Of a stretch of DNA of 64,000 nt, positions 17,832 through 27,252 are shown in pieces. Origin of the DNA: Rhizocola hellebori (GTDB lineage: Bacteria; Actinomycetota; Actinomycetes; Mycobacteriales; Micromonosporaceae); NCBI RefSeq assembly GCF_016862955.1, contig NZ_BONY01000033.1, positions 1 to 64,000 of the forward strand, read 5' to 3'. Within the stretch, counting starts at the first letter, position 1, and every line of letters begins with the position of its first letter. Made by a program: the position numbers and the translations under genes. The notes beneath the pieces are model-generated. The model saw only the letters and a program-made list of their open reading frames with translations, was not told the origin of the DNA and did not search any database.

Positions 17832-18722
17832 TCAGCGCGGCGCGGCTGATCGGAGCTGGCTCGGCGGTGTGGCCGGGCCGGTCGCGGGTGCCGGGTTGAC
17901 CGGGAACAGCTCGGGCCAGAGCTTGGCCTGAATGGAGCGGTTATGGGCCAAGCGGTTCGCGGCCCGGCGATGCCGCTCGCCGACGACAGCGGCAAGATAA
18001 GCCCAGCCCGGCGTACCTGGTGGGGGCGCCGGGCTGGCCGAAGCGAGCAGCTCTTTCGCCAGCGCCTCGCCGAGGCGGGTGCGATGCGGCTCGCGCAGGC
18101 TGCGGCTGCGCGCCAAAAAGTGCCGTGCCGCCAGGGCCAGCTGGTCATCGACGTTGGTCAGGTCCAGGGTGGCGGCCCAGGCTTGCATCGGCGGCGGCGT
18201 GCTCGGCACCCATCCCCAGCCCTCCGGGCTGCGCTCGTGGATGACGATCGTTGCAGCGGCGAGGTCGGCGAGCCGTTGCGCCCGTGCCGAGCCGACCAGC
18301 ACGGCGATGCTGATCAGCCAGCTGAATCCGAAGAGGAACCCGGGCCACTCCAGGGCGGCGCCGACCAGGGCGCGGGTGAACGACAGCCGCCACGTGATCG
18401 GCCCGCCGTCGTCTCTCACCACCCGCAGGCCGAGCGCCAGCTTGCCCACGGAGCGGCCGCGCATCAGGGCGTGGATCGCGGTGGGATAGCCGACCAGGAC
18501 GAGCACCACGAGCATGATCTGCAGCGCTATCGCCAGCGCGGCGTCGGCCGCAGGCCCCATCGCCAGCAGGATCAGGGTCAGCGGGATCTGCAGCACATAC
18601 AGCAGCCCGAGCTGGACCAGGATGTCGATCATGAGCGCGAGCGCGCGGGATCCGGCGCGAGCAAGGCGGATGTCAAGGTTTACCGCTTCGCCGCTGACCA
18701 GACGCACCTCGGCTTCGGACAT
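17832..18722 (-). CDS. RDD-family membrane protein
   Basis: This 296-aa protein starts with NLDIRLARAGSRALALMIDILVQLGLLYVLQIP, which gives the Arg-Asp-Asp-like (R..A..D) RDD signature. Three to four helices follow to about residue 150, with GRSVGKLALGLRVVRDDGGP between. The C-terminal half is soluble. ATG 18722 is chosen over GTG 18728 because a TACGCT hexamer lies 6 nt before it on the minus strand. It is divergent from the SpoIIM-like gene, as in other actinomycetes. The function of RDD proteins is unclear; transport or envelope roles have been proposed. Confidence 0.85.
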   Translation of the reverse strand: MSEAEVRLVSGEAVNLDIRLARAGSRALALMIDILVQLGLLYVLQIPLTLILLAMGPAADAALAIALQIMLVVLVLVGYPTAIHALMRGRSVGKLALGLRVVRDDGGPITWRLSFTRALVGAALEWPGFLFGFSWLISIAVLVGSARAQRLADLAAATIVIHERSPEGWGWVPSTPPPMQAWAATLDLTNVDDQLALAARHFLARSRSLREPHRTRLGEALAKELLASASPAPPPGTPGWAYLAAVVGERHRRAANRLAHNRSIQAKLWPELFPVNPAPATGPATPPSQLRSAAPR

Positions 18723-18791
18723 CGCCACAGCGTACTAGGCTGAGCCCGCCAATGCTGAGAACGGTTCACCAAGCTGACACCGGAGGTGCGC

Positions 18792-19757
18792 GTGGATCTC
18801 GACGCCTATGTCGCCGAACATCGCGGCGAGTGGCGGCGCCTTGCCGTGCTCAGCAGGAAATTCAAGCTCAACGCCGGCGAGGCCGACGAGCTTGTCCTTC
18901 TCTACCAACGGGTGGCGACCCAGCTCTCGGTGGTCCAGAGCCGCACCCCGGATCCGGCTCTGGTGGCCGAATTGTCGGGCCTGGTGCTGACCGCGCGATC
19001 CGCCCTCACCGGCCCTTCCCGCTTCGACTGGAATTCGATCCCGCGATTCTTCGTCCACGACCTTCCCCTGTCGCTGTACCGAGCCCGTCGCTGGTGGGTG
19101 GCGTGCGGGCTGAGCTTCTGCCTGGTCGGCGGCATCATGATTGCCTGGGTGGCCGGCGATCCCGGTGTGGCGCGCGCCTTTGGCCTGAGCGAGGCCGACA
19201 TCGAAGAGCTGGTGGGAGGCGCCTTCACCGGTTACTACAGCGAATTTCTTCCGCAGAACTTCGGTCTTCAGGTCTGGGCCAACAACGCTTTCCTGGCCGC
19301 GATGTGTCTCGCCAGCGGTGTCCTGGTGTTGCCGCCGGTGCTGTTGCTGTGGAGTAACGCGGTGAGCATCGGCCTGGTCGGCGGGGTCATGGTGGGTGCG
19401 GGCCACGGCGACACCTTCTTCATGTGGATAGCCCCGCACGGCTTCCTGGAGCTGACCGCCATCTTTGTGGCGGCCGGGATAGGGATGCGGATGGGCTGGG
19501 CCTGGGTGGAGCCCGGCCCGGTGCTGACCCGTGCCCAATCGCTTGCGGCCGCGGCGAAGCAGGGCATGGTGGGCACCGTGGGCCTGGTCGGAGTGCTGGC
19601 CATTTCGGCCCTGCTGGAGGCGTTCCTGACACCTTCCCCGCTGCCGCTGATCGTCCGGGACTTCATCGGCTTCGGGGTCTGGTGCGCGTTCATTGGCTAC
19701 GTCTGGATTCTCGGCTCCCGCGCCGCTAGGCCGATCACAACCGACCAGCCGCTTTGA
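18792..19757 (+). CDS. Stage II sporulation protein M-like membrane protein
   Basis: This 321-aa protein has an N-terminal helical segment (LDAYVAEHRGEWRRLAVL) and about six membrane helices starting near residue 105. The SpoIIM-like core includes FLPQNFGLQVWANNAFLAAMCLASGVLVLPPVLLLWSNAVSIGLVGG and a conserved GHGDTFFMWIAPHGFLELTAIFVAAGIGMRMG. GTG 18792 follows GGAGG by 5 nt. The 3' end overlaps DUF58 by 23 bp. In Bacillus SpoIIM is part of the engulfment complex, but non-spore-forming actinobacteria keep this version beside RDD and MoxR genes, so an envelope function is more general. Confidence 0.85.
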   Translation: MDLDAYVAEHRGEWRRLAVLSRKFKLNAGEADELVLLYQRVATQLSVVQSRTPDPALVAELSGLVLTARSALTGPSRFDWNSIPRFFVHDLPLSLYRARRWWVACGLSFCLVGGIMIAWVAGDPGVARAFGLSEADIEELVGGAFTGYYSEFLPQNFGLQVWANNAFLAAMCLASGVLVLPPVLLLWSNAVSIGLVGGVMVGAGHGDTFFMWIAPHGFLELTAIFVAAGIGMRMGWAWVEPGPVLTRAQSLAAAAKQGMVGTVGLVGVLAISALLEAFLTPSPLPLIVRDFIGFGVWCAFIGYVWILGSRAARPITTDQPL

Positions 19758-21042
19758 GCGCCAGATATTCGTCGGTGACCTGGCTGGCGAAGGTGTCCGC
19801 CGGACAGTCCAAAACGGACACACCGTTGCGGGAGAGCGCGGTGGTGATGCGCTGGCGTTCCAGCAGGGCACGGGTGCCGGCCGCCACGGAGTAGACCGCG
19901 TCGGCGCTGTCGACCGGGGTCGAGGCCAGCTCGGTCAGCGCCGGGTCGTGCACCGCCGCCACCAGAACCTGGTGCCGCGCAACAAGTTTGGGCAGCACTG
20001 GGAGCAGCCCTTCACCCAGGGCACCCGGCTCGAGCGCGGTGAACAGCACGACGAGGCAGCGCTTGCGCTCTCGGCGCAGCACCTCACTGGCGATCTGCTC
20101 GAAGTCCGTCTCCACCAGCGCGGGCTGCAGCGGGGCCAGCGCGTTGACCAGCCGGGGCAGCAGGGATCGGCCGTGGACGCCGCTGACCGCGGCCCGTACC
20201 CGGCTGTCGGCGGCGAGCAGATCCACCTGGTCGCCCGCCTCCTGCGCCACGGCGGCCAGCAGCAGGGCGGCCTCCATCGCGGTGTCCAGGCGCGGCTCGT
20301 CGCCCACCCTGACCGCGCTGGTGCGGCCGGTGTCGAGCACGCAGACCACCCGGCGCGACCTTTCCGGCCGCCAGGTGCGCAGCATGACGTCATTTCGCCG
20401 GGCCGTGGCGCGCCAATCGATCGAGCGAACATCATCGCCGGGCACGTACTCGCGCAACGTGTCGAACTCGGTGCCCTGGCCCCGCCCGCGGATGGCGATG
20501 GCCCCTTCGACTACCCGGAGTTTGGCCAGCTTTTCGGGCAGATGTTTGCGCGATTCGAAGCGGGGCAACACCCGCAGGTTCCACGGCACCGTCCGGGTGA
20601 TCTGCCAATGGCTCAACCGCAGCGGGCCGAAGCTGCGCAGGGTCACCGCCAGCGCGGGCCGGTCGCCGCGCCGGGTCGGGGTCAGCGACGTGCCGAGCGC
20701 AAGCTTCTGCCCCGGTTTGATGGACAGCTCGTAAACCGAGTCGGAGGCGCCGGCCGACGGCACCCAGAGGTCACGCACCAGCAACCGGGCCGTCGAGTCG
20801 TTGGTGTTGTGGGCAACGAGCTCGACCTTCGCCGTCTCGCCCAGCCGGACGTTGGTGTCGCCGAGCCGGGAAAGCCATATCGCCCTTGGGTTGGTGGCCA
20901 GGGCGCGATCGGCGAGCACCAACAGCACGACGATTCCCGCCACGATGACGAGCACCGTCCACGGGTTGACGCCGACGGCCACCGGCACGGCGCCGACGAG
21001 AACGCCGATGCCGAGCAGAGCCGCGGCCCGGGACGTGACCAT
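19735..21042 (-). CDS. DUF58 domain-containing protein
   Basis: This is a 435-aa protein. Two helices at residues about 5-47 anchor it, then comes an Ig-like region with ELSIKPGQKLALGTSLTPTRRG. The DUF58 signature GTEFDTLREYVPGDDVRSIDWRATARRNDVMLRTW is followed by a degenerate von Willebrand A fold beginning VVCVLDTGRTS. Start ATG 21042 overlaps the moxR stop (TGATG). DUF58 proteins are the obligate neighbours of MoxR ATPases and are thought to be chaperone partners or metal-insertion adaptors. Confidence 0.88.
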   Translation of the reverse strand: MVTSRAAALLGIGVLVGAVPVAVGVNPWTVLVIVAGIVVLLVLADRALATNPRAIWLSRLGDTNVRLGETAKVELVAHNTNDSTARLLVRDLWVPSAGASDSVYELSIKPGQKLALGTSLTPTRRGDRPALAVTLRSFGPLRLSHWQITRTVPWNLRVLPRFESRKHLPEKLAKLRVVEGAIAIRGRGQGTEFDTLREYVPGDDVRSIDWRATARRNDVMLRTWRPERSRRVVCVLDTGRTSAVRVGDEPRLDTAMEAALLLAAVAQEAGDQVDLLAADSRVRAAVSGVHGRSLLPRLVNALAPLQPALVETDFEQIASEVLRRERKRCLVVLFTALEPGALGEGLLPVLPKLVARHQVLVAAVHDPALTELASTPVDSADAVYSVAAGTRALLERQRITTALSRNGVSVLDCPADTFASQVTDEYLALKAAGRL

Positions 21043-22007
21043 CAGCGCGGCGTCGGCACGGTGGCGAGGACGCTTTCCAGCACCGCGTCGGGCGTGGTGC
21101 CCTCCAGCTCCGCCTCGGGCCGCAGCCGCAGCCGGTGGCGCAGGGCGGGGCGGGCCATCACCTTGACGTCGTCCGGGGTGACGTGGTCGCGCCCGGAAAT
21201 CCAGGCCCACGCCTTGGAGGTGATGAGAAGCGAGGTCGCGCCGCGCGGGGAAGCGCCCAGCTCGACCGCGGGCAGGGCACGCGTCGCGCGGCAGATGTCG
21301 ACGATGTAACCGATGACCTCATCGGCGACGTAGACCCGCATCATCGCCTCGCGGGCCGCCGTCAGATCGGCGGCGGTCGCCACCGCCTTGATCCCGGCCG
21401 CGCTCAGGTTACGCGGATCGAAGCCGGTGTGATGGGCCCTGACCACCCCCAGCTCCTCGTCCCGGGTGGGCATCGGCACGGTCAGCTTGAGCAGGAATCG
21501 GTCGAGCTGCGCCTCGGGCAGCGGATAGGTGCCCTCGTGCTCGATCGGGTTCTGCGTCGCCGCCACCACGAACGGATCGGGCAGCGGCCGGGTCACGCCA
21601 TCGGTGGAGACCTGGCGCTCCTCCATCACTTCAAGCAGCGCCGACTGGGTCTTCGGCGAGGTGCGGTTGATTTCGTCGGCCAGCAAAAGGTTCGTGAAGA
21701 CCGGGCCGTGCCGGAAGAGGAACTCGACGCTGCGCGGATCGTAGATGACCGACCCGGTGACGTCGCCGGGCATCAGGTCGGGCGTGAACTGGATGCGCTT
21801 CATCTCCAGATCCAGGGCCGCCGCAAACGACCGCACCAGAAGGGTTTTGGCCACCCCGGGCGGGCCTTCGAGCAGCACGTGCCCGCGGCACAGCAGCGCG
21901 ATGAGCAAGCCGGCGACGACGCCGTCCTGGCCGACGACGGCCTTGGCCACCTCGGCGCGCAGCAGGCCGAGCGCCTCACGCGGGTTGTGCGTCGCCACCT
22001 CAGTCAC
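21042..22007 (-). CDS. MoxR-family AAA+ ATPase
   Basis: This encodes 321 aa from GTG 22007, which has AGGAG 7 nt upstream and overlaps the end of the DUF4350 gene by 8 nt. Walker A is EGPPGVAKT, Walker B is [26 protein letters not shown], sensor 1 lies in VAATQNP and sensor 2 in the SPRGATSLL region. MoxR ATPases work as chaperones with DUF58/VWA proteins. The longer reading upstream is out-of-frame shadow of the neighbouring gene and is not used. Confidence 0.92.
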   Translation of the reverse strand: MTEVATHNPREALGLLRAEVAKAVVGQDGVVAGLLIALLCRGHVLLEGPPGVAKTLLVRSFAAALDLEMKRIQFTPDLMPGDVTGSVIYDPRSVEFLFRHGPVFTNLLLADEINRTSPKTQSALLEVMEERQVSTDGVTRPLPDPFVVAATQNPIEHEGTYPLPEAQLDRFLLKLTVPMPTRDEELGVVRAHHTGFDPRNLSAAGIKAVATAADLTAAREAMMRVYVADEVIGYIVDICRATRALPAVELGASPRGATSLLITSKAWAWISGRDHVTPDDVKVMARPALRHRLRLRPEAELEGTTPDAVLESVLATVPTPR

Positions 22008-23286
22008 GGGGGTTCTCCTTCTTGCCTCGGGTTGTCTGCTCGACGAGCAGCAGCAGCTCTCTTGTGCGTTCTTCGAGCTCGGGGTCGGTTTCGGGCTCTG
22101 GGCCGTAGAGGATGTTTTCCAGCAGCGCCCTGTCCTCACCCAGCCGTGCGGCCAGCGCGTCGAGGATCTGGTCCCGCTCCGCTTTGGGCGGCAGGCCCAG
22201 GGCGACGCCGATGCGGCGGCGTGCCTCGAACCGAAGCGTCTCCAGGGCCTGTCCGCGGGCCTTGGCGCGCCGGTAGAGGTTGCCGCGGCCGATGGCCGTC
22301 TCCGCTCCCTTGACCTCGATGGGCAGCGGCTCGGTAACCGGGCCGCCCAGCCTTCGGCCACGGGCCACCGCGAACGCGAGCGCCGTCAGCAGGAGCATTA
22401 CCGAGAGTGGGAAAAGCCAAGGGGGGAAAGGACTCTCCGGCTCGGGCGCGGCTATGTCCGGAGGACGCCGGGACACCGAGGGGCGCGGCTGGGGGCTGCC
22501 GCCGCGTACCCTCTCGTCGCCCGGGCCCAGCGAGGGAATCGGTTTGCCCGCGCCGATGTCCTCACCGGCCGACTTCGGCTTCGGCTCCGGCGCGTGCAGG
22601 TCGAGCCAGACCAGGGTGGGTTTGACGCTGAGCAGGTCGACGGCGAAATCGGCGTTGTCGTTCTCGCCTATCCGATCCGAGCGGAACGGCTCCGGGCTTC
22701 CGGCAACCACGAATTCCACACCTTGAAAGCTGAGCGCTGCCAAGCCCTGCTCGTAGCAGTATTCCGCGCTGACGAGCGCGTCGCTCCACAGCCCGTACCG
22801 GGTGCGGGTGGTGCCGACCCGGCGGGCGTCGCTCAGGGTGCAACCGGGGCCGGGCGAAGCGACCGCGGTGGCCCAGCGCCGCTCCGCGACGCCCAGTGGG
22901 GGAAGGGCGTCGGTCAGCTGGCGCGTGCCCGGCTCGACCAGGACCACCCTTGTCCCGCCGGGGGAGTTGCGCAGCATCCACAGATAGTCGGGGTGCATGA
23001 ACTCCGGGGCGGGAACGAAAAGCGTTACCGTGCCCCGCATCCCCCACACGGCGGCGAGCGCGTCGCTGGACCGGGTGTGCCGCTGGATCTGGATCCCCTT
23101 GGCGCGCAGCAGGTCTGCCAGCTCCTGGCCGGAGGTGACCCCTGCGGTGGAGGGGGAGAGGTAGTGCTTTTCGGTGTAGTCGGGCTCGGACAGCCAGCGC
23201 ACGACGATGGTGCTCAGGATGACGACGATGACGACGGTCAGGGGGAGGAAGAGGCGGTATCGGCGCCTGCTGCGGACGGCCTTCAT
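22000..23286 (-). CDS. DUF4350 domain-containing membrane protein
   Basis: This is a 428-aa protein. One N-terminal helix (LFLPLTVVIVVILSTIVVRWL) and one central helix (WLFPLSVMLLLTALAFAVA, about residue 310) flank an extracytoplasmic domain. That domain is the DUF4350 glutamine-amidotransferase-like fold, with TSGQELADLLRAKGI and the EPGTRQL region. A proline-rich linker precedes the second helix. The C-terminal tail is cytoplasmic with conserved LYRRAKARGQALETLRFEARRR. It overlaps the DUF4129 gene by ATGA. No catalytic residue set is apparent. Confidence 0.83.
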   Translation of the reverse strand: MKAVRSRRRYRLFLPLTVVIVVILSTIVVRWLSEPDYTEKHYLSPSTAGVTSGQELADLLRAKGIQIQRHTRSSDALAAVWGMRGTVTLFVPAPEFMHPDYLWMLRNSPGGTRVVLVEPGTRQLTDALPPLGVAERRWATAVASPGPGCTLSDARRVGTTRTRYGLWSDALVSAEYCYEQGLAALSFQGVEFVVAGSPEPFRSDRIGENDNADFAVDLLSVKPTLVWLDLHAPEPKPKSAGEDIGAGKPIPSLGPGDERVRGGSPQPRPSVSRRPPDIAAPEPESPFPPWLFPLSVMLLLTALAFAVARGRRLGGPVTEPLPIEVKGAETAIGRGNLYRRAKARGQALETLRFEARRRIGVALGLPPKAERDQILDALAARLGEDRALLENILYGPEPETDPELEERTRELLLLVEQTTRGKKENPRD

Positions 23287-23861
23287 CGGCTACTCCCGGC
23301 CATCGCGTCGTGCAGTTGAGATGCCAGCGCCCGCATCCGGTTGTCGTCTTCGGATTGGGCCGGCTTCTTGGCGTACCAGATGTCGGAGAACAGATGGGAG
23401 GCGGCATCGATCGGAGGTGCCACCGGGGCCGCGGCGGAGCCCGCCGCGCTGGCCAGCTCGGTGACCGTCCAACCCGGATGGTGCGTGATGACGCCCCGAT
23501 CGACAAGCTCGCGAACCATGGCGCGCAAGCGTTCCCGGACGGCCTCGGCGTAACGCCCCTGCGCCGCGAGCCGATCCGCAAGCGCGGCGAAGACCGCCGC
23601 ATCGACGTTGGGCAGCTCCTCCTCGCTCTCCACCACCTCTTCGATCTCGGCGTCGGTAACCTCGCGGATGGCACTTTTCTTCTTGCCCGACTTGCCTTCT
23701 CGGGACCGCCGCAGCCGCATCCCAAGCAGCCCATGCCACCAGGATGGCCAGAAGTACCAGAGCAGGCCGATCGCGAGCGCGCCTAGGATCATCAGCACCA
23801 CGGTGAGGGGCAACGAAAAGAGGTCTCCCCACGCCGCCACGAGCTCGTTGTAAAGCCTCAT
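23283..23861 (-). CDS. DUF4129 domain-containing membrane protein
   Basis: This 192-aa protein starts at ATG 23861 (MRLYNELVAAWGDLF). A single helix (LTVVLMILGALAIGLLWYFW) comes at about residues 18-38, then a basic KSGKKK patch. The DUF4129 domain follows, including AAVFAALADRLAAQGRYAEAVRERLRAMVRELVDRGVITHHPGWTVTELA. DUF4129 sometimes sits at the C-terminus of transglutaminase-like proteins; here it is stand-alone. It overlaps both neighbours by ATGA-type junctions, so the whole cluster is translationally linked. Confidence 0.83.
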   Translation of the reverse strand: MRLYNELVAAWGDLFSLPLTVVLMILGALAIGLLWYFWPSWWHGLLGMRLRRSREGKSGKKKSAIREVTDAEIEEVVESEEELPNVDAAVFAALADRLAAQGRYAEAVRERLRAMVRELVDRGVITHHPGWTVTELASAAGSAAAPVAPPIDAASHLFSDIWYAKKPAQSEDDNRMRALASQLHDAMAGSSR

Positions 23862-24808
23862 CGGCTCGCCACCACCGACTCGGGAGTCAGCGGGGCGTGC
23901 CGCTGGGCCCGGCTGAGCCAGATGTCGAGCCCCTCGCTGCGGAAGCGGCCCTCGGCAAGGGCGGCGGCGTCGAGCGCGGCGAGGTAGAGGTAGGCCGCCG
24001 AGTTGGCGATGACGAACCCGGCCGTGATGGACCAGGCCTGCGCGGTGTCGGTCAGCGGCAACTGGTCGAAAAGCGCCAGCATGCCGATGAAGAAACCCAG
24101 GCGCAGCAGGAGCCAGGCGGCGTAGCCGAGCGTGCGCACCCAGATGGCGCGCATTCCGTTGCGGAAGGCCATTCCCGCCGCGCGGCCCAGCCCGCGAAAC
24201 GCCCCGCGGCGTTCCAGGCCCATGGCCGCCCCGGCCATGCCGAACAGGCCGTAGCCCAGAACCCAGAGTGGCCCGAGGAAGGCGCCGATCGCGGTGCACA
24301 CCGCGGCCGCGGGGGCGGCTATGGTCAGCGCGCCGGCGTCACGCCACCGCGGCCTCAGCAGCGCCCGCGGCGCAGCCGGAGTGGCGGCCAGGTCCTGGGC
24401 GGCGAGCACTCCTGTCCGGGTACCCAGAAAAGTGATGATCATTGCTTCTAAGCCGCAGCCGATCGCCATCACCACCCACAGCGCCCCCATGGTCTCCCAG
24501 AAGCCATCGTCGAAGCCGTTGAGAAAGTCGACGCCGAGCGCGACCCGCAGCGGGTAGAGGATCGCCTGTTCCGCGATGGCGAACAGGGCGGCGACCGGAA
24601 GCAGGATGACGGCCCGGTTGCGCACCAGCTGCGCGGCAGCATCGAGAAGCTCGCCAACGGTGAGCGGGCGACGCGGCAGCGCGGAGGGAGGGGCCACGGT
24701 GTGACATGGTTGCACGTCTCGGCCATATTCTCTCGCCCGCCCGAGCACGGTGGGCCGGCTCGGCCGTTCGGCCAATATCCACCTGGCCAAAGTGCGAAGC
24801 GGGTTCAT
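23858..24808 (-). CDS. Polytopic membrane protein of the MoxR cluster
   Basis: This is a protein of up to 316 aa with five to six predicted helices from residue 60 onward. The cytoplasmic-looking N-terminal LTVGELLDAAAQLVRNRAVILLPVAALFAIAEQ resembles the glycerophosphoryl-diester-phosphodiesterase-type membrane domain. The start is uncertain: ATG 24808 is the longest choice, while GTG 24715 leaves a more typical N-terminus. It is the first gene of the minus-strand cluster and divergent from mtrA with about 30 bp between longest starts. The function is unknown. Confidence 0.75.
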   Translation of the reverse strand: MNPLRTLARWILAERPSRPTVLGRAREYGRDVQPCHTVAPPSALPRRPLTVGELLDAAAQLVRNRAVILLPVAALFAIAEQAILYPLRVALGVDFLNGFDDGFWETMGALWVVMAIGCGLEAMIITFLGTRTGVLAAQDLAATPAAPRALLRPRWRDAGALTIAAPAAAVCTAIGAFLGPLWVLGYGLFGMAGAAMGLERRGAFRGLGRAAGMAFRNGMRAIWVRTLGYAAWLLLRLGFFIGMLALFDQLPLTDTAQAWSITAGFVIANSAAYLYLAALDAAALAEGRFRSEGLDIWLSRAQRHAPLTPESVVASR

Positions 24809-24840
24809 GCTTGTCAGCTCGGGATGGGATATTGGACGGC

Positions 24841-25530
24841 ATGAGAGCCCGCGTCCTGGTTGTCGATGATGACCCCGCCCTCGCCGAGATGCTGGGCATT
24901 GTCCTGCGAAGCGAAGGTTTCGCCCCGTCGTTCGTCGCCGACGGCGAACGCGCCCTGGCAGCCTTCCGGGAGACCAGACCCGATGTCGTGCTCCTCGACC
25001 TGATGCTGCCCGGCATGAGCGGGCTCGATGTCTGCCGGGCCATCCGCGCCGAGTCGGGCGTGCCGATCGTCATGCTGACCGCCAAGAGCGACACCGTCGA
25101 CGTGGTGCTCGGGCTGGAGTCGGGCGCCGACGACTACGTGGTCAAGCCGTTCAAGCCCAAGGAGCTGGTGGCCCGGGTGCGGGCGAGGCTGCGCCGCGGC
25201 GAGGACGTCACGCCCGAAATGCTCAACATCGGGCCGCCCGACAACCAAATCAGCATCGATGTCCCGGCGCACACCGTGACCCGCAACGGCGACGAGGTCA
25301 AGCTGACCCCGCTGGAGTTCGATCTGCTTGTCGCGCTGGCGCGCAAGCCGCGCCAGGTCTTCACCCGCGAGGTTCTGCTCGAACAGGTATGGGGTTACCG
25401 CCACTCGGCCGATACTCGACTGGTCAATGTTCACGTGCAGCGGCTGCGCGCGAAGATTGAGCCCGACCCCGAGCGTCCAGAGATCATCTTGACTGTTCGC
25501 GGGGTGGGTTATAAGGCGGGGACCAGCTAA
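24841..25530 (+). CDS. mtrA: Two-component response regulator MtrA
   Basis: This 229-aa OmpR-type regulator has a receiver domain at residues 1-120 with acidic pocket DDD (9-11), phosphoacceptor Asp53 in VLLDLMLPG and the conserved Lys in VVKPF. The C-terminal winged helix contains LTPLEFDLLVALARKPRQVFTREVLLEQVWGY and VNVHVQRLRAKIE. In actinobacteria MtrA controls cell-wall hydrolases, division and development. ATG 24841 has no Shine-Dalgarno; GATATT lies 7 nt before it, compatible with leaderless initiation. The mtrB start is 12 nt downstream. Confidence 0.95.
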   Translation: MRARVLVVDDDPALAEMLGIVLRSEGFAPSFVADGERALAAFRETRPDVVLLDLMLPGMSGLDVCRAIRAESGVPIVMLTAKSDTVDVVLGLESGADDYVVKPFKPKELVARVRARLRRGEDVTPEMLNIGPPDNQISIDVPAHTVTRNGDEVKLTPLEFDLLVALARKPRQVFTREVLLEQVWGYRHSADTRLVNVHVQRLRAKIEPDPERPEIILTVRGVGYKAGTS

Positions 25531-25542
25531 CCTGGGCAGACC

Positions 25543-27252
25543 GTGAGCACCCCCACCCTGACCACCGCAACGCGTCGCGCCCTCGAGCTGGCGCGACGGC
25601 TCGCCCGCACCCGCGCCGCCCAAGCGGTGCTGGTCAAGGCCAAGCCGGGGCTGGTTCGGGTGCGGCGCACCTGGCGGCGCTCGTTGCAGCTGCGGATGGT
25701 CACCATTACCGTGTTCGCCTCGGCCGTCCTGGTCAGCGGTTTCGGGTACCTGATGGCGGCTCGAAACAACGACGCCCTGGTGGAGCGCGCACGTGAGGAT
25801 GCCTCCGTCAAGCTGAACAGGGGCGCCGACTATCTGACCCAGCAGCTTCGCGACTGGACGAACGGCCAGGATGCTGGCACCGACGAAGAGGTCGAAAAGT
25901 TCCTGGCGCCGCTGGCGTCATCGCCCCAGCAGGGTGGCGGCGTGATTGTGGCGGTGAAGCTCTCGAAGGCCACCCTCTCCCCGAACCTGCGCGGCACGGT
26001 CGCTTACCCCGATCCCGATTTCAGGGCGGTCGAAGCCGCCATCACCCCCGAGCTGGAACACAAGGTCGCCGACGAAGGCATGGTGGCCCATCAGGTGGTG
26101 ACCGTTGGCGACCGCACCTTCCTGGTCTACGGGCGGCCGGTGCCCATGCGCTGGAGCTATCAGCAGATCGAGCTCTATTACCTGGTGCCGCTCAACACGG
26201 AGGTCGGCGTCGCCGAGGACTTCCGGGCCACCATCGGCATCGTCGGCACCGCCCTGGTGCTGCTGCTGACCATCCTCGTCGTGCTCGTGACACGGCTGGT
26301 GACCCAGCCCGTCCGGCTGGCGGCTCAGACAGCGCAGCGCCTTTCGGCCGGCCTGTTGGATCAGCGCATGGATGTGCGCGGCGAGGACGAGCTGGCCCTG
26401 CTGGCGGATGCCTTCAATCACATGGCCGGAAGCCTCCAGCAGCAGATCGTTCGCCTCGAGGAGATGTCCCGGCTGCAGCGCCGCTTCACCTCCGATGTCT
26501 CCCACGAGCTGCGCACCCCGCTGACGACGGTCCGGATGGCGGCAGATCTGTTGCATTCACAGCGGTCCGGGTTCGATCCGGCCGTCGCGCGAAGCGCCGA
26601 GCTGCTGCAGACCGAGCTCGATCGCTTTGAGGAGCTGCTGACCGATCTGCTTGAGGTGAGCCGATTCGACGCGGGCTTCGCCATGCTCGACGGCGAGCCG
26701 ACCGACCTGGTGGCTCTGATGCGCCGGGTCATCGACCGGCTCAACACCGTGGCGTTGCGCGCCGGGGTCGAGGTCAGCCTGTCGACTCCCGAGCCGCCCG
26801 TGGTGGCGGAGATTGACGGGCGTCGGGTGGAGCGGATTCTGCGCAATCTCATTGACAATGCCATCGACCACGGCCAGGGCCGGCCGGTGGTGGTGACGCT
26901 GGGCTTCGACGCGCAGGCGGTCGCCATCACGGTGCGCGACCACGGCATGGGCATGAAGCCGGGCGAGGAAAAGCTTGTGTTCAATCGCTTTTGGCGGGCT
27001 GACCCGTCGCGGGCCAGGCAGACCGGCGGCACCGGGCTGGGCCTTTCGATCAGCGTCGAGGATGCCCGGCTGCACGGCGGGTGGCTCGAAGCCAGCAGCC
27101 CCGGGCCGGGTCAGGGTGCTCAGTTCCGGCTGACCCTGCCGGTAAGGGCCGGAGCGAGGCTCACCGGGTCGCCATTGCCGCTGGAGCCGACGGACACCGG
27201 CGACGAGGCAAAGGTGCCCGCCCAGCTGGTGAAGACGGAGGTGCGGGCATGA
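25543..27252 (+). CDS. mtrB: Sensor histidine kinase MtrB
   Basis: This 569-aa membrane kinase has two transmembrane helices at about residues 55-72 and 225-252 that frame an extracytoplasmic sensor domain. A HAMP linker follows (TRLVTQPVRLAAQTAQRLSAG). The dimerisation helix carries His321 in DVSHELRTPLTT. The ATPase domain shows N-box NLIDNAIDHG, G1 DHGMGMKPGEE and G2 GTGLGLSIS. It phosphorylates MtrA. The stop overlaps the lpqB start as ATGA, the conserved mtrAB-lpqB arrangement. Confidence 0.95.
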   Translation: MSTPTLTTATRRALELARRLARTRAAQAVLVKAKPGLVRVRRTWRRSLQLRMVTITVFASAVLVSGFGYLMAARNNDALVERAREDASVKLNRGADYLTQQLRDWTNGQDAGTDEEVEKFLAPLASSPQQGGGVIVAVKLSKATLSPNLRGTVAYPDPDFRAVEAAITPELEHKVADEGMVAHQVVTVGDRTFLVYGRPVPMRWSYQQIELYYLVPLNTEVGVAEDFRATIGIVGTALVLLLTILVVLVTRLVTQPVRLAAQTAQRLSAGLLDQRMDVRGEDELALLADAFNHMAGSLQQQIVRLEEMSRLQRRFTSDVSHELRTPLTTVRMAADLLHSQRSGFDPAVARSAELLQTELDRFEELLTDLLEVSRFDAGFAMLDGEPTDLVALMRRVIDRLNTVALRAGVEVSLSTPEPPVVAEIDGRRVERILRNLIDNAIDHGQGRPVVVTLGFDAQAVAITVRDHGMGMKPGEEKLVFNRFWRADPSRARQTGGTGLGLSISVEDARLHGGWLEASSPGPGQGAQFRLTLPVRAGARLTGSPLPLEPTDTGDEAKVPAQLVKTEVRA

